A stretch of 64,000 nt of DNA from Paramylibacter kogurei (lineage in GTDB: Bacteria > Pseudomonadota > Alphaproteobacteria > Rhodobacterales > Rhodobacteraceae): assembly GCF_002742285.1 (NCBI RefSeq), contig NZ_MDGM01000007.1, positions 363,501 to 427,500 of the forward strand, written 5' to 3'. The position numbers were made by a program, and so were the translations under genes. The number at the start of each line of letters is the position of its first letter. The first letter of the stretch is position 1. The notes below the pieces were generated by a model, which searched no databases, had not been told where the DNA came from, and saw only the letters and a program-made list of their open reading frames with translations. This document shows positions 26,634-35,415 of the stretch, in pieces.

Positions 26634-27446
26634 ATGTCATTTTCTATTGAAGGTAAAACAGCGATTGTAACAGGCGCGGCCAACGGCATTGGTCTGGCAA
26701 TTGCACAGTTATTCGCCAAAGAGGGCGCCAAGGTGATGCTGGCGGATATGGACGAAGAAAAGCTAACCGCCGAAACAGAAACCTTGGCGGCGAATTACGC
26801 CAATGTCCGTTATTTCGCGGGGGATTTGCGTGCAAAATTAACCACTGCAAATCTGTTATCCGCAACCGTAGATGCGTTTGATCGCGTCGATATTTTGGTC
26901 AATGCATCGCGCCAAGTTTTGCCATCAAACCCGCTGGAACCCAAAGAAGACAGCTTTGAAGCAATGTTTCAGCAAAATGTTTTGGCTAATCTGCGTTTGT
27001 CACAACTGATCGCAAAACGTTTCATCCAACAGGCAGAAGACGAAGATAACATATCAGACGCGAGCATCGGTGCGATTGTGAATTTAACATCTATTGCGGC
27101 GGATCGCACGCATCCTGAATTATTGGGATATTCCGTTGCCTGTGCCGCGCTTAATCAAATGACGCGCTCGCTTGCGGTGAGCTTTGCACAAAATCGCATT
27201 CGCGTGAACGCGGTCGCGATCGGTTCCGTTCACAGTGCCAATCTGGATGCCGCAATGATCGAAGACCCAGATCTGCGCGATGCCATCACCGCCGCAACGC
27301 CCATGCATCGCATCGCACAACCAAGCGAAGCAGCCGAGGTCGCACAGTTTTTGGCCAGCGATTCCGCAGGCTTTATGACCGGTCAGATTGTTACGGTTGA
27401 TGGTGGTCGAACATTGATTGACCCTGTGCAAACTGCACAACACTAA
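26634..27446 (+). CDS. SDR-family protein with altered active site (YxxxC)
   Basis: A 270-residue Rossmann-fold short-chain dehydrogenase. The NAD(P)-binding TGAANGIG is intact (residues 13-20), and Asn115, Ser153 and Tyr166 of the tetrad are in place. The catalytic Lys is replaced by Cys170 (YSVAC), and the NNAG loop reads VNAS. A C-terminal DGGRTLI is normal. A classical oxidoreductase activity is therefore doubtful; it may be a binding or regulatory member. It follows rsmC by 24 bases and ends at a terminator shared with the convergent trcR. Confidence 0.88.
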   Translation: MSFSIEGKTAIVTGAANGIGLAIAQLFAKEGAKVMLADMDEEKLTAETETLAANYANVRYFAGDLRAKLTTANLLSATVDAFDRVDILVNASRQVLPSNPLEPKEDSFEAMFQQNVLANLRLSQLIAKRFIQQAEDEDNISDASIGAIVNLTSIAADRTHPELLGYSVACAALNQMTRSLAVSFAQNRIRVNAVAIGSVHSANLDAAMIEDPDLRDAITAATPMHRIAQPSEAAEVAQFLASDSAGFMTGQIVTVDGGRTLIDPVQTAQH

Positions 27447-27453
27447 TTCCCAC

Positions 27454-27485
27454 AAAAAAACCCGCGTCATTTAACGCGGGTTTTT
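27454..27485. terminator. Bidirectional terminator between the SDR gene and trcR
   Basis: An AAACCCGCGT/ACGCGGGTTT stem is flanked by an A run on the left and a T run on the right, between convergent genes. Confidence 0.88.
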
Positions 27486-27505
27486 CGAATGGCGGAAGCG
27501 TTGAA

Positions 27506-28243
27506 TTATTTTTCGTCTTCATCCGTATCGGGCAAGTTGAACAAGCTGTCCGCGTCGATTTCAGGCTCTTTCTTTTCTTCTGGTGTGTCATCAGAAAGGC
27601 TAAATGTTTCCAAGCCGCTGATTGCTGCTGGAATTTTTGGTTCTGTTGACATGTGCAAGGATTGTTCCGTGCTCACCAATTTTGCGCGATCTTCATCGGA
27701 CATTGTTGTGCCGTCTTTTGCCGCTTTCTTTGCGGCCTTTTGAACGGCGGTATCCAATTCTGTTTGCTTACACAGGCCCAATGCAACAGGGTCAATTGGA
27801 ACGATATTGGCAATGTTCCAATGTGTACGTTCACGCAATGCCTGAATGGTGGGTTTCGTTGTGCCAACCAATTTGGAAATTTGACCGTCTGACAATTCAG
27901 GGTGAAATTTCACCAACCACAAAATACCCGCTGGGCGATCTTGGCGTTTTGACAACGGCGTGTAACGCGGGCCGCGGCGTTTTTCTTCGCCTTCGGCGGC
28001 CGCATTGAATTTCAATTTCAATTTGTGGCTTGGGGATTTTTCGCCCGCTTTGATTTCATCATCGGTCAACTGGTTATTTGCAATCGGGTCAAACCCTTTG
28101 ATGCCAATCCCCACTTCGCCATCAGCGATGCCGTTGACTTCTAGCTCGTGCAGGCCACAGAAATCTGCGATCTGTTTGAATGTCAGTGTTGTGTTGTCAA
28201 CCAGCCAAACGGCGGTCGCCTTTGCCATAATCGGTAGTGCCAT
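27506..28243 (-). CDS. trcR: Cell cycle transcriptional regulator TrcR (DUF1013)
   Basis: A 245-residue protein restricted to alphaproteobacteria. The conserved core reads KATAVWLVDNTTLTFKQIA and HPELSDGQISKLVGTTKPT, a helix-turn-helix-like pair, with HWNIANIVPIDPVALGLC after it. The C-terminal 70 residues are acidic and low in complexity. The family is annotated as a cell-cycle regulator. It is alone on the minus strand between two convergent/divergent neighbours. Confidence 0.88.
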   Translation of the reverse strand: MALPIMAKATAVWLVDNTTLTFKQIADFCGLHELEVNGIADGEVGIGIKGFDPIANNQLTDDEIKAGEKSPSHKLKLKFNAAAEGEEKRRGPRYTPLSKRQDRPAGILWLVKFHPELSDGQISKLVGTTKPTIQALRERTHWNIANIVPIDPVALGLCKQTELDTAVQKAAKKAAKDGTTMSDEDRAKLVSTEQSLHMSTEPKIPAAISGLETFSLSDDTPEEKKEPEIDADSLFNLPDTDEDEK

Positions 28244-28375
28244 TTTGCAGTCCTTTCAAATACATCTCTCCCGTGCCGAGAATCGGGTACCAGCCGCATT
28301 GGCCAGTGAATTTACCGTTTCAAGAGGGGAATTCCCCGCTTATATACTGTGCAAACATCAAAAGGAAAAGTCCTA

Positions 28376-29008
28376 ATGTTACGGATCATATTTGCGCTTA
28401 TTCTATGTGCATCGCCAGTTTTTGCCAAAGGTGAAAAATCGGGTGATTTCGATTATTACGTTTTGGCGCTGTCATGGACACCATCATGGTGCGAATATGA
28501 AGGTGATCGCCGCAAATCCCCGCAATGCGATGCAGGGCGCGAATTTGGTTTCACATTACATGGTTTATGGCCTCAATATAACGATGGAAGTTGGCCAAGC
28601 TATTGCAAATCAAGCCACCGCCCACCGTCAAAATCGCTTACGGCGAGCATGGGCGATATTATGGGAACATCTGGGTTAGCGTGGCATCAATGGAATAAAC
28701 ACGGGGTCTGTTCAGGATTATCACCTGCGCAATATTATGAATTGTCTCGCCGTGCATATGAATCCGTTCAACGACCCGCAATTTTTAGCAAAATCAAACA
28801 GACATTATCCCTGCCTGCTAGTGTTGTCGAAGACGCATTTCAGGAAACCAATGCACAATTGGATGACAATGAATTACAGCTCACGTGCAAGGCGGGCCGC
28901 ATTCAAGAGGCACGCATTTGCCTGACCAAAGATTTGGAATTGCGTGCATGTTCATCGCGTATGCGCGATTGCACATTACAGGACGCGGAAATGGCACCAA
29001 TCCGATAG
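28376..29008 (+). CDS. Secreted ribonuclease T2
   Basis: A 210-residue periplasmic endoribonuclease. A signal peptide (about 1-18, ending VFA) follows ATG 28376, which has an AAGGAAAAG site. Catalytic segment I is FTLHGLWPQY and segment II is WHQWNKHGVC, both with the catalytic His residues. Multiple Cys residues suggest disulfides. It probably scavenges RNA for phosphate and nucleotides. Its 3' end faces ilvE across 20 bases. Confidence 0.94.
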   Translation: MLRIIFALILCASPVFAKGEKSGDFDYYVLALSWTPSWCEYEGDRRKSPQCDAGREFGFTLHGLWPQYNDGSWPSYCKSSHRPPSKSLTASMGDIMGTSGLAWHQWNKHGVCSGLSPAQYYELSRRAYESVQRPAIFSKIKQTLSLPASVVEDAFQETNAQLDDNELQLTCKAGRIQEARICLTKDLELRACSSRMRDCTLQDAEMAPIR

Positions 29009-29028
29009 TCGGACCCGAAACGGTTTCG

Positions 29029-29907
29029 TTATGCCACGTCTTCCGCTGCAAATTTGCTGTGCGAGAAATCGAAATATAATTCACGCGCACGCATCGCAAT
29101 TGGGCAATCTGGCATGACGCGATCTTGGTATTTTGCAACGGGCATCACCTTGGCAATATTGCCGGTACAGAACATTTCATCCGCTTCGTCAAAATCCTTG
29201 AGCGTCAGTTTGGTTTCATGAACTGTAACGCCATCGGCACGTAACAGCTTGATCACACGCTGGCGGTTCAAACCATTTAGGAATGTACCATTTGGAATGG
29301 GTGTGAACACCTCACCATCGCGGATCATAAATACGTTTGTGCTGGCTGTTTCAGCAACGTTGTCTTGGGAATCAAGCGACAACGCATTGGAAAACCCGCG
29401 CGCACGCGCATCCGCCATGATGCGCCCGTTATTGGCATAAAGCGACCCCGCCTTTGCCTCTGTCATTGCCATATCTTGGCGAGGGCGGCGGAATTTTGAC
29501 ACGGTAAGTGAAAATGAACCAATCTCTGGCAATGGAAATTCTTCGATGCACACGGAAAAACCCGTGCTTTCGGGTGCGATGTCGATGATGCCCGTCGTGC
29601 CCTCTTGGGCCCACATCATTGGGCGGATGTATAACGGCGTTTCTGGTGCAAACATTTTGCACCCTTCTTCGACAATATCGAACACCTCTTGTGGGGTGAC
29701 TGGTGAAATCATGCCCATAACTTCGGCGGAATAGACAATGCGCTGGCAATTCAAAAACAGATCAGGACGAACGCCATCAAATTGACGCGCGCCATCAAAT
29801 ACGGTGGAACCGAGCCACGATGCATGATCGGCAGCACCAATAATCGGAGTATTTCCTTCTTTCCATTCACCATTGTAATAGGTGACAATCTTTCCGCCCA
29901 AAGCCAT
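29029..29907 (-). CDS. ilvE: Branched-chain amino acid aminotransferase (fold type IV)
   Basis: A 292-residue PLP enzyme that transaminates Val, Leu and Ile. The PLP Lys lies in TEAKAGSLYANNGRIM; the region FDGARQFDGVRPDL and AETASTNVFMIRDGE (phosphate-binding) are typical. It is of the Rhodobacterales subtype that differs somewhat from E. coli IlvE, so a related D-amino acid or amine transaminase activity cannot be excluded. ATG 29907 has a GGAGGATG site. Confidence 0.86.
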   Translation of the reverse strand: MALGGKIVTYYNGEWKEGNTPIIGAADHASWLGSTVFDGARQFDGVRPDLFLNCQRIVYSAEVMGMISPVTPQEVFDIVEEGCKMFAPETPLYIRPMMWAQEGTTGIIDIAPESTGFSVCIEEFPLPEIGSFSLTVSKFRRPRQDMAMTEAKAGSLYANNGRIMADARARGFSNALSLDSQDNVAETASTNVFMIRDGEVFTPIPNGTFLNGLNRQRVIKLLRADGVTVHETKLTLKDFDEADEMFCTGNIAKVMPVAKYQDRVMPDCPIAMRARELYFDFSHSKFAAEDVA

Positions 29908-30058
29908 TTTTCATCCTCCAAAGATTGCAAATGGGTAACGCGGTTGCGTGGCCATCTCAACCCTTGTGAACAGATTTTCAAAAGATAGTTTTAAAATTAC
30001 CAAGTTGTGAAATCTTGGGTTTTTATGTTTTCGCAATCAATCCAAATTACGCAATGAA

Positions 30059-30754
30059 TTATCGTCGAACATATCCGGGCAAATCGCTGGGCGGGGTTGT
30101 TGATGGCTTTTTAATTGATCCAAAAACCTGTGCTAACCCTTTACCGATCACACTGTCAGACAGGTTTGATTTCACCTTTTCAAATTGCATCACATTTTCA
30201 ATGCGTCGATCCAAAAACGCCCAGGTATCGGTATTGTCTTCTGATGTATCGCCCAACCAGAATAAAACCGTTGCCGAATAAACCGCCGATAATGTTCCAC
30301 GTTTTGTGTACCAATTCACATCATCGGACGTATCGCCCAAGGCGTTCCATATCGCATCAACGGTTCCCCATAATGCCTGTGCACCGTCACTTGTATTTTG
30401 TGGCAGGGCAAATAATGTCATGCCGCGGCGCACGGCCTCTTTATCACTCGCTTGCAATCGCAACTTAACCGCCAGTGCGATGCGATCGCGAAACCGCAAA
30501 TCACTAAGGTCGCGCAATGCCAATTCATCTAACATCAGCTGATCACCTGCACGATGATAGGCCAATGCCATATCAATGGCCCCACGTGGAAACGTTTGAT
30601 GGGCAAGCCCAATATCCACCCCTGAATCTGCAACAGCCATGTCAAAAGTTTGCGCAGACCAGCCATCAAAACAGACATGAGCCAGCGCCGCATCCAACAT
30701 CGCAGCACGGGTTTGTGCGATGTGATCTTGTTCTGTTTTCTTGGCGTTTGGCAT
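30059..30754 (-). CDS. COQ9-family ubiquinone biosynthesis protein
   Basis: A 231-residue protein with a TetR-like helical fold. DGWSAQTFDMAVADSGVD, the central RLQASDKEAVRRG, the helix pair with DVNWYTKRGTLSAVYSATVLFW and the final DRRIENVMQFEKVK match the COQ9 family, which binds lipids and supports the COQ7 hydroxylase step. ATG 30754 follows TGGAGGCAAAA; an upstream in-frame Met would put that site inside the gene. It is divergent from rpsU. Confidence 0.9.
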   Translation of the reverse strand: MPNAKKTEQDHIAQTRAAMLDAALAHVCFDGWSAQTFDMAVADSGVDIGLAHQTFPRGAIDMALAYHRAGDQLMLDELALRDLSDLRFRDRIALAVKLRLQASDKEAVRRGMTLFALPQNTSDGAQALWGTVDAIWNALGDTSDDVNWYTKRGTLSAVYSATVLFWLGDTSEDNTDTWAFLDRRIENVMQFEKVKSNLSDSVIGKGLAQVFGSIKKPSTTPPSDLPGYVRR

Positions 30755-30846
30755 TTTTGCCTCCAGACTCGACAAATAAATTTATCCCGTGTATACGGCG
30801 GTTTCCTGCAATTCTGCAACTCTAACACTAGAAAGGTGGTGACACC

Positions 30847-31053
30847 ATGCAGGTATCGGTTCGTGATAACAACGTTGACCAAGCACTTCGTGCGCTGAAG
30901 AAAAAATTGCAACGTGAAGGCGTTTTTCGTGAAATGAAGCTTAAGCAACATTTTGAAAAACCTTCAATCAAGAAAGCCCGTGAAAAGGCCGAAGCAATTC
31001 GTCGTTCTCGCAAGTTGGCGCGCAAAAAAGCGCAACGCGAAGGTATGATGTAA
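30847..31053 (+). CDS. rpsU: 30S ribosomal protein S21
   Basis: A 68-residue, very basic ribosomal protein: [20 protein letters not shown] and a C-terminal Arg/Lys-rich helix ending [18 protein letters not shown] site precedes the ATG. It is followed by its own terminator. Confidence 0.96.
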   Translation: MQVSVRDNNVDQALRALKKKLQREGVFREMKLKQHFEKPSIKKAREKAEAIRRSRKLARKKAQREGMM

Positions 31054-31090
31054 GATAACAATCGATAGGGTATTTATACTCAATCATGTG

Positions 31091-31117
31091 AACCCCCGAC
31101 ACACGTTCGGGGGTTTT
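31091..31117 (+). terminator. Terminator of rpsU
   Basis: AACCCCCGA and TCGGGGGTT form a 9-bp stem with a 7-base loop, followed by TT. Confidence 0.85.
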
Positions 31118-31190
31118 GCATTTCTGGAATGTTGTTTTTTGTGCAATGATGCCTACCTGTCATTCATCAATTCAACAGGAGGAGAATATT

Positions 31191-31391
31191 ATGAGCGTTG
31201 TAAAAGTAATCGAAGTCATGGCGGAATCAGACAAGTCATGGGAAGATGCAACACGCAAAGGCGTGGAACGCGCATCCAAATCTGTGGACGCGATTTCATC
31301 CGCTTGGGTCAAAGATCAATCGGTCAAGGTGGATGGTGACAAGGTCACGAAATTCCGCGTGACGCTGAAAATCGCATTCGAAGTAAAATAA
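31191..31391 (+). CDS. Dodecin family flavin-binding protein
   Basis: A 66-residue protein that forms dodecameric flavin-storage shells. The pattern VVKVIEVMAESDKSWEDATRKGVERAS and a C-terminal strand KFRVTLKIAFEV are diagnostic. The start ATG 31191 has a perfect AGGAGGAG site; the longer open frame from 31116 lacks one. Confidence 0.95.
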   Translation: MSVVKVIEVMAESDKSWEDATRKGVERASKSVDAISSAWVKDQSVKVDGDKVTKFRVTLKIAFEVK

Positions 31392-31393
31392 AC

Positions 31394-31421
31394 AAAAGGC
31401 GCCCTGATCGGCGCCTTTTTT
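31394..31421. terminator. Bidirectional terminator after dodecin
   Basis: AAAAGGCGCC and GGCGCCTTTT form a perfect stem with a 6-base loop; it overlaps the stop codon of the convergent lipoprotein gene. Confidence 0.88.
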
Positions 31422-31995
31422 AATTCTTACCCGTATCGTTTTCGTAATACTTGTCGGTTTTTACGCTGGGCAGTTTGGCAAAATTATTCATCAAACGTTT
31501 GGGTGACCATGTGTGACCAACCGCTTCAAACCCTGGCACCTTTGATAAAAGTGCACTGACGTTATTTGCGCACATCGCATCAGGTGATGCGCCCTGTTCC
31601 AATGCCGCCTTATAGGCAATTTCAGCAACTGCTTGTGAAACATAGACGCGCTGGCTCACTACGTGGTGGGTATCGCGCGCATGAAACGATTTATAGCGTT
31701 GCATCATTGCAGGGTTCAAACCAAACAACACATCATCGCGTTCTGGCAACAGTGAATTCCAATAACGCCCAGCTGGATCATACATGATCACCTGTGATCC
31801 GTTCACCACAAGCGAGCTATGCCCGCCAGCACCCGATTTATTGCTGATCATTGTCATCAATTGTAGGTATGGCGCGTCATCACTTACAAATGCACGTTTT
31901 TGCACCTCTGATGCGGGGGCATAAACCGATTTTGCACAGGCAGACAGCACGAGCAAAGCGCAAAGAATGGCAACCGAATGAAGACGTGCAAACAT
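31420..31995 (-). CDS. Lipoprotein, possibly a permuted NlpC/P60-type hydrolase
   Basis: A 191-residue lipoprotein with lipobox LSAC (Cys20). The conserved-looking core is GAGGHSSLVVNGSQVIMYDPAGR (His59, Asp73) followed by MCANNVSALL (Cys142). His before Cys, with the Cys at the start of a helix, resembles the circularly permuted papain-like NlpC/P60 group (LRAT/YiiX type). That reading is inference; the order and spacing fit, but no search was run. If correct, it could be an envelope amidase or acyltransferase. It is followed upstream by the cytochrome oxidase subunit IV gene. Confidence 0.7.
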   Translation of the reverse strand: MFARLHSVAILCALLVLSACAKSVYAPASEVQKRAFVSDDAPYLQLMTMISNKSGAGGHSSLVVNGSQVIMYDPAGRYWNSLLPERDDVLFGLNPAMMQRYKSFHARDTHHVVSQRVYVSQAVAEIAYKAALEQGASPDAMCANNVSALLSKVPGFEAVGHTWSPKRLMNNFAKLPSVKTDKYYENDTGKN

Positions 31996-32011
31996 TAATG
32001 GCACCGCCAAA

Positions 32012-32149
32012 TTACGAAGTGAAAAGTGCCATGAAAATCAGACAACCAATGGAAAAGCCACTGATGCGGATTGACCATTTGATAAACCCGTCAAAAGCAG
32101 CCTCTTGCGCAGATATATCCATAGAGCCATGTTTATGTTTTTCAGCCAT
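32012..32149 (-). CDS. aa3-type cytochrome c oxidase subunit IV
   Basis: A 45-residue protein that I translated by hand. It starts MAEKHKHGSMDISAQEAAF, then FDGFIKW, and ends with one membrane helix (about residues 25-43). This is the alphaproteobacterial bacterial-type subunit IV, which packs against subunits I and III of the aa3 oxidase. It is short enough to be missed by automatic callers. The catalytic oxidase genes are not in the window. Confidence 0.9.
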   Translation of the reverse strand: MAEKHKHGSMDISAQEAAFDGFIKWSIRISGFSIGCLIFMALFTS

Positions 32150-32226
32150 GTTCATATTCCCTTATTTCTCGCGTGTTCTATCACATATTTTTTTGCATTT
32201 GCAAAGACCCTGCGGCCAATCGCGCA

Positions 32227-32694
32227 TCAGCCTTTTTTGGCCTCTTCAAGGTCCTCTGCCAATTTAAACCCAATGCGTTGCGGGGCTGCTTCTGGCTCGC
32301 CCGTTTTTTGTTCGGCAACCAGCATAACGTTAAGCTGGCTAACATGTTGCACCAACTGCATCGCATTTCCCTCACCGTCTTCGCCATAAAACGTTACCAT
32401 ATCAGGCGCAAAAAACCCCATGCCCTGAATACGTAACGAACCAACGTGACCTGCGGCAAATCCCATGCCGACCTCTTCGTTGCTATTTAATGTTTCTTCA
32501 AATTTTTGGATATACATGACAATACGCTCATACGCCCATTCGGCGGGTGATTTTTCCGCGAGCGATTTTTTGGCGATGCCTTTGGCTTTGTCCGAAATCA
32601 CATTGCCCTGTTTATCAACATGTACGGCATATGCCTCTGGCAATGCGGCGGCTTCGATTGCCTCTGCGGTTGTTTTTATTTCTTCGCTCATCAT
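32227..32694 (-). CDS. Conserved protein, DUF6173-like
   Basis: A 155-residue soluble protein without signal peptide or membrane helix. The region PAEWAYERIVMYIQKFEETL, then GMGFFAPDMVTFYGEDGEGN and QLVQHVSQLNVMLVAEQK, is typical of a family common in Roseobacters that I associate with DUF6173. No catalytic motif is visible and the function is unknown. It lies seven bases after the MBL-fold gene on the same strand and is probably co-transcribed with it. Confidence 0.75.
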   Translation of the reverse strand: MMSEEIKTTAEAIEAAALPEAYAVHVDKQGNVISDKAKGIAKKSLAEKSPAEWAYERIVMYIQKFEETLNSNEEVGMGFAAGHVGSLRIQGMGFFAPDMVTFYGEDGEGNAMQLVQHVSQLNVMLVAEQKTGEPEAAPQRIGFKLAEDLEEAKKG

Positions 32695-32700
32695 ATCACC

Positions 32701-33732
32701 CTATTTGCGCTGCCATTGCCACACGCCGTTTTTATCTTTTGCTCGAGTGATCTTATCTGCCAAATACAAATGGTTCAAATGCGCAATTGCCTCGACCAGC
32801 GCCAAACCATATTCGCCCATGCCAATTTTACGTTTATAAAGCACGGGGAAACAGCCATGTGCGGTGTTCGGGGTTTCAAGGAATTCTTCCAAACGTTCCA
32901 GTGCGCTGTGATGGTTTTCGATTAATTGGCTCATGCGTCGTGGCAAACCCGTAAATGGCAATTTATGCCCGCCCATCACAAAATGGTCGTCGTTGGCAAG
33001 TGACTGAAATCGTTCACATGATGTTAACCACTCCGACAAAGGATCTGCCAAAGGTTCGGTTGGATACACCCCCACATTTGGGGAAATACCAGGTAAAATT
33101 TGATCCCCTGCGATCACAAGGTTTTCTGCATCACACCACAATGTCGCCTGTTCTGGAGAATGCCCATCACCTGTACGCACAACCCAATCACGCCCGCCAA
33201 TTTGAATTGTTTCTTCATCGCGCACACGACGAAAACCAAGGGGCATTGGATACACAATGTCAGAAAAATTAAACGGACGATCTGCCTTGCGCGCTGCAAA
33301 AATTTCATCATCCATACCTGCTTCATAGAAAAATTGCAGGCTTTCTTTGGGCCAGATTTCTTGGGTATCCACCGTCAACATCCGTGAATACAGCCACGCA
33401 GTGCGCGTTGTCCAAAGTTCGGCACCTTTTTGAGATTGAAGCCAGCCAACCATGCCAACGTGATCGGGATGATGATGGGTTAAAAATACACGCGTGACAG
33501 GGTCTCCGCCCAATGCATGTTCCAAAATATCTTCCCAGATCGCGAGACCCTTTTTGGAATGATAACCCGTATCCACAACACACCAACCATCACCATCACG
33601 CAGTGCATAAATATTCACATGATCCAACGCCATCGGAAGCGGAAGGCGAAGCCATAAAATCCCATCTGCGATTTCGATCGCCTGGCCAATTTCAGGAGGA
33701 GTCTCAAACGGAAATTTTATCGGTTTCATCAT
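32701..33732 (-). CDS. Metallo-beta-lactamase fold hydrolase
   Basis: A 343-residue enzyme with the zinc motif THHHPDH at about residues 100-106, TGDGHSPEQATLWC (next His ligand), AGDQILPG (Asp ligand) and VMGGHKLPF (last His). A C-terminal helical domain (about 270-340) of the kind found in LACTB2-like and glyoxalase II-related proteins follows. ATG 33732 (or the next ATG) is preferred over the much longer open frame, whose extra N-terminus covers a promoter-like AT-rich stretch. The substrate is unknown. Confidence 0.88.
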   Translation of the reverse strand: MMKPIKFPFETPPEIGQAIEIADGILWLRLPLPMALDHVNIYALRDGDGWCVVDTGYHSKKGLAIWEDILEHALGGDPVTRVFLTHHHPDHVGMVGWLQSQKGAELWTTRTAWLYSRMLTVDTQEIWPKESLQFFYEAGMDDEIFAARKADRPFNFSDIVYPMPLGFRRVRDEETIQIGGRDWVVRTGDGHSPEQATLWCDAENLVIAGDQILPGISPNVGVYPTEPLADPLSEWLTSCERFQSLANDDHFVMGGHKLPFTGLPRRMSQLIENHHSALERLEEFLETPNTAHGCFPVLYKRKIGMGEYGLALVEAIAHLNHLYLADKITRAKDKNGVWQWQRK

Positions 33733-33822
33733 GTGCCTATAGTTTGCAAGGTGGTGTTTATTTATTGAATACACTATGACCTGAAACATACCTATTGAAC
33801 CGAAAAGAAACGCCGCGTCACT

Positions 33823-34791
33823 ATGACCAATCTTGATACGCAATTTTTTGTCGCTGATGATGACACCATTCAAAAATCCGCACAGATTCTAGCCAATGGT
33901 GGGGTTGTGGCCTTTCCAACAGAAACTGTTTACGGGTTGGGTGCGGATGCGTGCAATGATCGCGCAGTTGCCAAAGTGTTCGCGGCCAAAGGTCGGCCAA
34001 GCTTCAATCCGTTGATCATTCATTTGGCCAATGTCAAAGACGTTTCCAAATACGCGATCATGAATGAACAGGCAAAATCGCTTGCCGCCTCTTTTTGGCC
34101 AGGTCCATTAAGCATGGTTTTGCCACTTTGCAAAAATTCCCCGCTATCCGATTTGGTTACTGCGGGTTTAGATACGGTCGCCATTCGCATTCCCAAACAT
34201 CCCGTTGGGCATGCCTTGATCCAAACATTTGGGGGCGCAATCGCCGCCCCTTCTGCGAACCCGTCTGGACGGATTAGCCCGACCAAAGCATCACATGTTA
34301 TCGATGGGCTGGATCAAAAAATTGATGCCGTTCTGGATGGTGGCGATTGTCAGGTGGGGTTAGAATCCACAATTGTTATGCCGCTGGATGATGGCAACGT
34401 TGCGCTGTTACGCGCTGGCGGTGTATCCATTGAATCAATCGAAGCTGTCATAAAGCAACCGCTACAACACGCAGAACAGCCCGATGTGCCCCAATCACCC
34501 GGACAGCTTTTGTCGCATTACGCACCCAATGCACATTTGCGCATGAATGTAGACAAACCCTTGAAAAACCATGCCCATCTGGGATTTGGCAATGTTGACT
34601 GTGACCTAAACCTGTCACCACAAGGGGATTTGATTGAGGCGGCGGCAAATTTATTTTCGATGTTGCGTGAAATTGATGATTTTGCGGCGCAAAACGCCCA
34701 TGTAGGGATCAGTGTCGCGCCCATACCAGAACATGGATTGGGGCTTGCCATTAATGATCGATTGAAACGCGCTGCGGCTCCGCGCGATTAG
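33823..34791 (+). CDS. L-threonylcarbamoyladenylate synthase (Sua5/YrdC/YwlC type)
   Basis: A 322-residue tRNA modification enzyme making threonylcarbamoyl-AMP for the t6A37 base. The YrdC domain (about 10-200) has GGVVAFPTETVYGLGADA, KGRPSFNPLIIH and AIAAPSANPSGRISPTK. It carries the extra C-terminal Sua5 domain (about 215-322), linked by SPGQLLSHYAPNA, so it is the long Sua5 form rather than TsaC alone. Its stop overlaps the stop of the convergent yqgE gene. Confidence 0.94.
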   Translation: MTNLDTQFFVADDDTIQKSAQILANGGVVAFPTETVYGLGADACNDRAVAKVFAAKGRPSFNPLIIHLANVKDVSKYAIMNEQAKSLAASFWPGPLSMVLPLCKNSPLSDLVTAGLDTVAIRIPKHPVGHALIQTFGGAIAAPSANPSGRISPTKASHVIDGLDQKIDAVLDGGDCQVGLESTIVMPLDDGNVALLRAGGVSIESIEAVIKQPLQHAEQPDVPQSPGQLLSHYAPNAHLRMNVDKPLKNHAHLGFGNVDCDLNLSPQGDLIEAAANLFSMLREIDDFAAQNAHVGISVAPIPEHGLGLAINDRLKRAAAPRD

Positions 34792-35363
34792 GCATTGCCG
34801 CCTTCTGCGGATAACAAGCGTGGATCAATTCCCATGCTTTTGATCGCATCTTGCCATTTGTCTTGGTCGGTCTTGGCAAAAACAAGCGACGAATTTGCAT
34901 CCGCAACCAGCCAACCATTAGCGCGTAATTCGTCCTCTAATTGCCCTGGCCCCCATCCCGCATAACCCAGCGCAAACAAACAATTCGCAGGGCCATCGCC
35001 ATTTGAAATATCTTCTAGAATTTCAAGCGATGCGGTCATGCCAAATTCATCGTTGACCTCTAACGTTTCACTGGCGGCGGCGTAGTCTCTGGAATGGAGC
35101 ACAAATCCCCGACCATGTTCCACAGGCCCACCAAAATGCACTTCTAATCCTTTGATCGGGCGGTTTGCTTTGATGTTTAACTGCTCCAACAAATCCGTAA
35201 TGTTCAAATCCATCACGGGTTTATTCACAATCAGACCCATCGCACCTTCTGGTGAATGGGCACAGATATACACAACCGATTTTTCAAATCGCGGATCGCC
35301 CATGCCCGGCATCGCAATCAAAAGTTTGCCATCCAAGCTTTCTGTATCGTTTTCGTCTGACAT
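34788..35363 (-). CDS. YqgE/AlgH family protein
   Basis: A 191-residue protein: LDGKLLIAMPGMGDPRFEKS, HSPEGAMGLIVNKP, HFGGPVEHGRGFVLHS and GYAGWGPGQLEDEL are the family blocks. Function is not established; AlgH was named from alginate regulation in Pseudomonas. Start at Met 35363 (MSDENDTESLDG). It lies at the end of the run that includes the RND pump, 52 bases after the permease gene. Confidence 0.93.
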   Translation of the reverse strand: MSDENDTESLDGKLLIAMPGMGDPRFEKSVVYICAHSPEGAMGLIVNKPVMDLNITDLLEQLNIKANRPIKGLEVHFGGPVEHGRGFVLHSRDYAAASETLEVNDEFGMTASLEILEDISNGDGPANCLFALGYAGWGPGQLEDELRANGWLVADANSSLVFAKTDQDKWQDAIKSMGIDPRLLSAEGGNA

Positions 35364-35415
35364 AGGTTCAGCATGCGCCCGCATGACAAAACATGCAACA
35401 AGTCATTGCAGTTTA

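Noticed and set aside
32142..32226. Possible extra small gene between subunit IV and the DUF6173-like gene
   Set aside because: Only 77 bases with a T-run; no open frame with a ribosome-binding site.
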